DNA from: Syntrophorhabdus sp. PtaB.Bin027
GTDB taxonomy: Bacteria; Desulfobacterota; Syntrophorhabdia; Syntrophorhabdales; Syntrophorhabdaceae
Direction of reading: 5' to 3'
NCBI GenBank assembly: GCA_002067585.1
Contig: MVQO01000179.1
Span: 1-64,000, forward strand
DNA length: 64,000 nt
The notes beneath the pieces are model-generated. The model ran no database searches. It was not told the DNA's origin and saw only the letters and a list, made by a program, of their open reading frames with translations. The first letter of the stretch is position 1. Each line of letters begins with the position of its first letter. A program made the position numbers and the translations under genes. This document shows positions 63,798-64,000 of this stretch, piece by piece.

Positions 63798-64000
63798 TTA
63801 ACGTCCAGGAGTAGTCGTCTGTCCTGGAAGAGTCGATGGCTGATTGCTAGGCAAACCATAAACATCAACCCTGTCTCCAACCCTGTAGAGTTCAGTACGT
63901 CCGCCTGCATTTATTACCCTGCTTCCATCGGGACAACTCACCACGATTTCCGATACTCCACGTTTTTCGGTTATAACACAACCGGAAGGTGACTGGGCAA
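63798..64000 (-). CDS. Unknown small protein upstream of the export lipoprotein (C-terminal part)
   Basis: An open frame enters from the right window edge and ends with TAA at 63798-63800. The visible 67 residues read as a small beta-rich module (VSEIVVSCPDGSRVINAGG, ELYRVGDRVDVYGL) followed by a Pro/Thr/Gln-rich tail (PSTLPGQTTTPGR). This suggests a secreted or periplasmic protein of the export operon. Not recognised. The start is outside the window. Confidence 0.55.
   Translation of the reverse strand, partial: AQSPSGCVITEKRGVSEIVVSCPDGSRVINAGGRTELYRVGDRVDVYGLPSNQPSTLPGQTTTPGR

Overview
The window is about 64 kb of one large surface-polysaccharide locus. Every convincing gene lies on the minus strand, so transcription runs from high to low coordinates. 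No rRNA, tRNA, CRISPR array or transposase was seen. Outer-membrane export lipoprotein, Wzz-like, Wzm/Wzt and lipid-linked glycan genes point to a Gram-negative bacterium. Moderate GC, sigma-54-type promoters, an ExeA-like ATPase beside the chain-length gene and four-helix-bundle (S23/IVP) genes scattered among sugar genes fit a Desulfobacterota-like ('deltaproteobacterial') genome; this assignment is inference.

Layout from the upstream (right) end: (1) 57.7-64 kb, assembly and export core: a small unknown protein, Wza-like lipoprotein, Wzz-like chain-length protein, ExeA-like ATPase, BY-kinase-like ATPase and an initiating sugar transferase fused to a decayed GGDEF domain. (2) 54.2-57.6 kb, a WlbA/WlbB/WlbC-like set (oxidoreductase, acetyltransferase, aminotransferase) for a 2,3-diacetamido sugar. 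(3) 47-54.2 kb, a branched-sugar cassette: CDP-glucose-type cytidylyltransferase, TylC3/NovU-type C-methyltransferase, SDR, RmlC-like epimerase, DUF4910 protein, FAD protein and PIG-L deacetylase. (4) 38-47 kb, glycosyltransferases, a Wzm/Wzt ABC exporter, a DesVI/TylM1-like amino-sugar N-methyltransferase, an acetyltransferase and a WbsX protein. (5) 26.2-37.9 kb, two glycosyltransferases, an AlgD-like GDP-mannose dehydrogenase, a sugar-associated ATP-grasp protein, two asparagine-synthetase-like proteins without the glutaminase cysteine, a secreted beta-helix protein and a FemAB-like transferase. (6) 16.5-26.2 kb, Wzy/ligase, polysaccharide deacetylase, a large secreted GH2-like protein, two GT2 enzymes and a Wzx flippase. 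(7) 7.8-16.4 kb, a compact seven-gene cassette (GT39, metallohydrolase, GlpD-like oxidoreductase, GT4, SDR, acyltransferase, flippase-like membrane protein). (8) 1-7.7 kb, two secreted SGNH esterase-type proteins, a GtrB/ArnC-like GT2 with a degenerate partner, remnants of UDP-glucose dehydrogenase and UDP-glucuronate decarboxylase, and the start of another nucleotide-sugar dehydrogenase.

Together the genes would make an acidic, amino- and C-methyl-sugar-rich glycan (or several glycans), assembled by both Wzx/Wzy-type and ABC-transporter-type routes and trimmed or deacylated outside the cytoplasm. The most unusual points are the Cys-less AsnB-like pair beside AlgD and ATP-grasp genes, the GGDEF-like/sugar-transferase fusion behind a sigma-54-like promoter, a textbook sigma-54 site in front of the beta-helix gene, the branched CDP-sugar cassette, and the decayed Ugd/Uxs pair.
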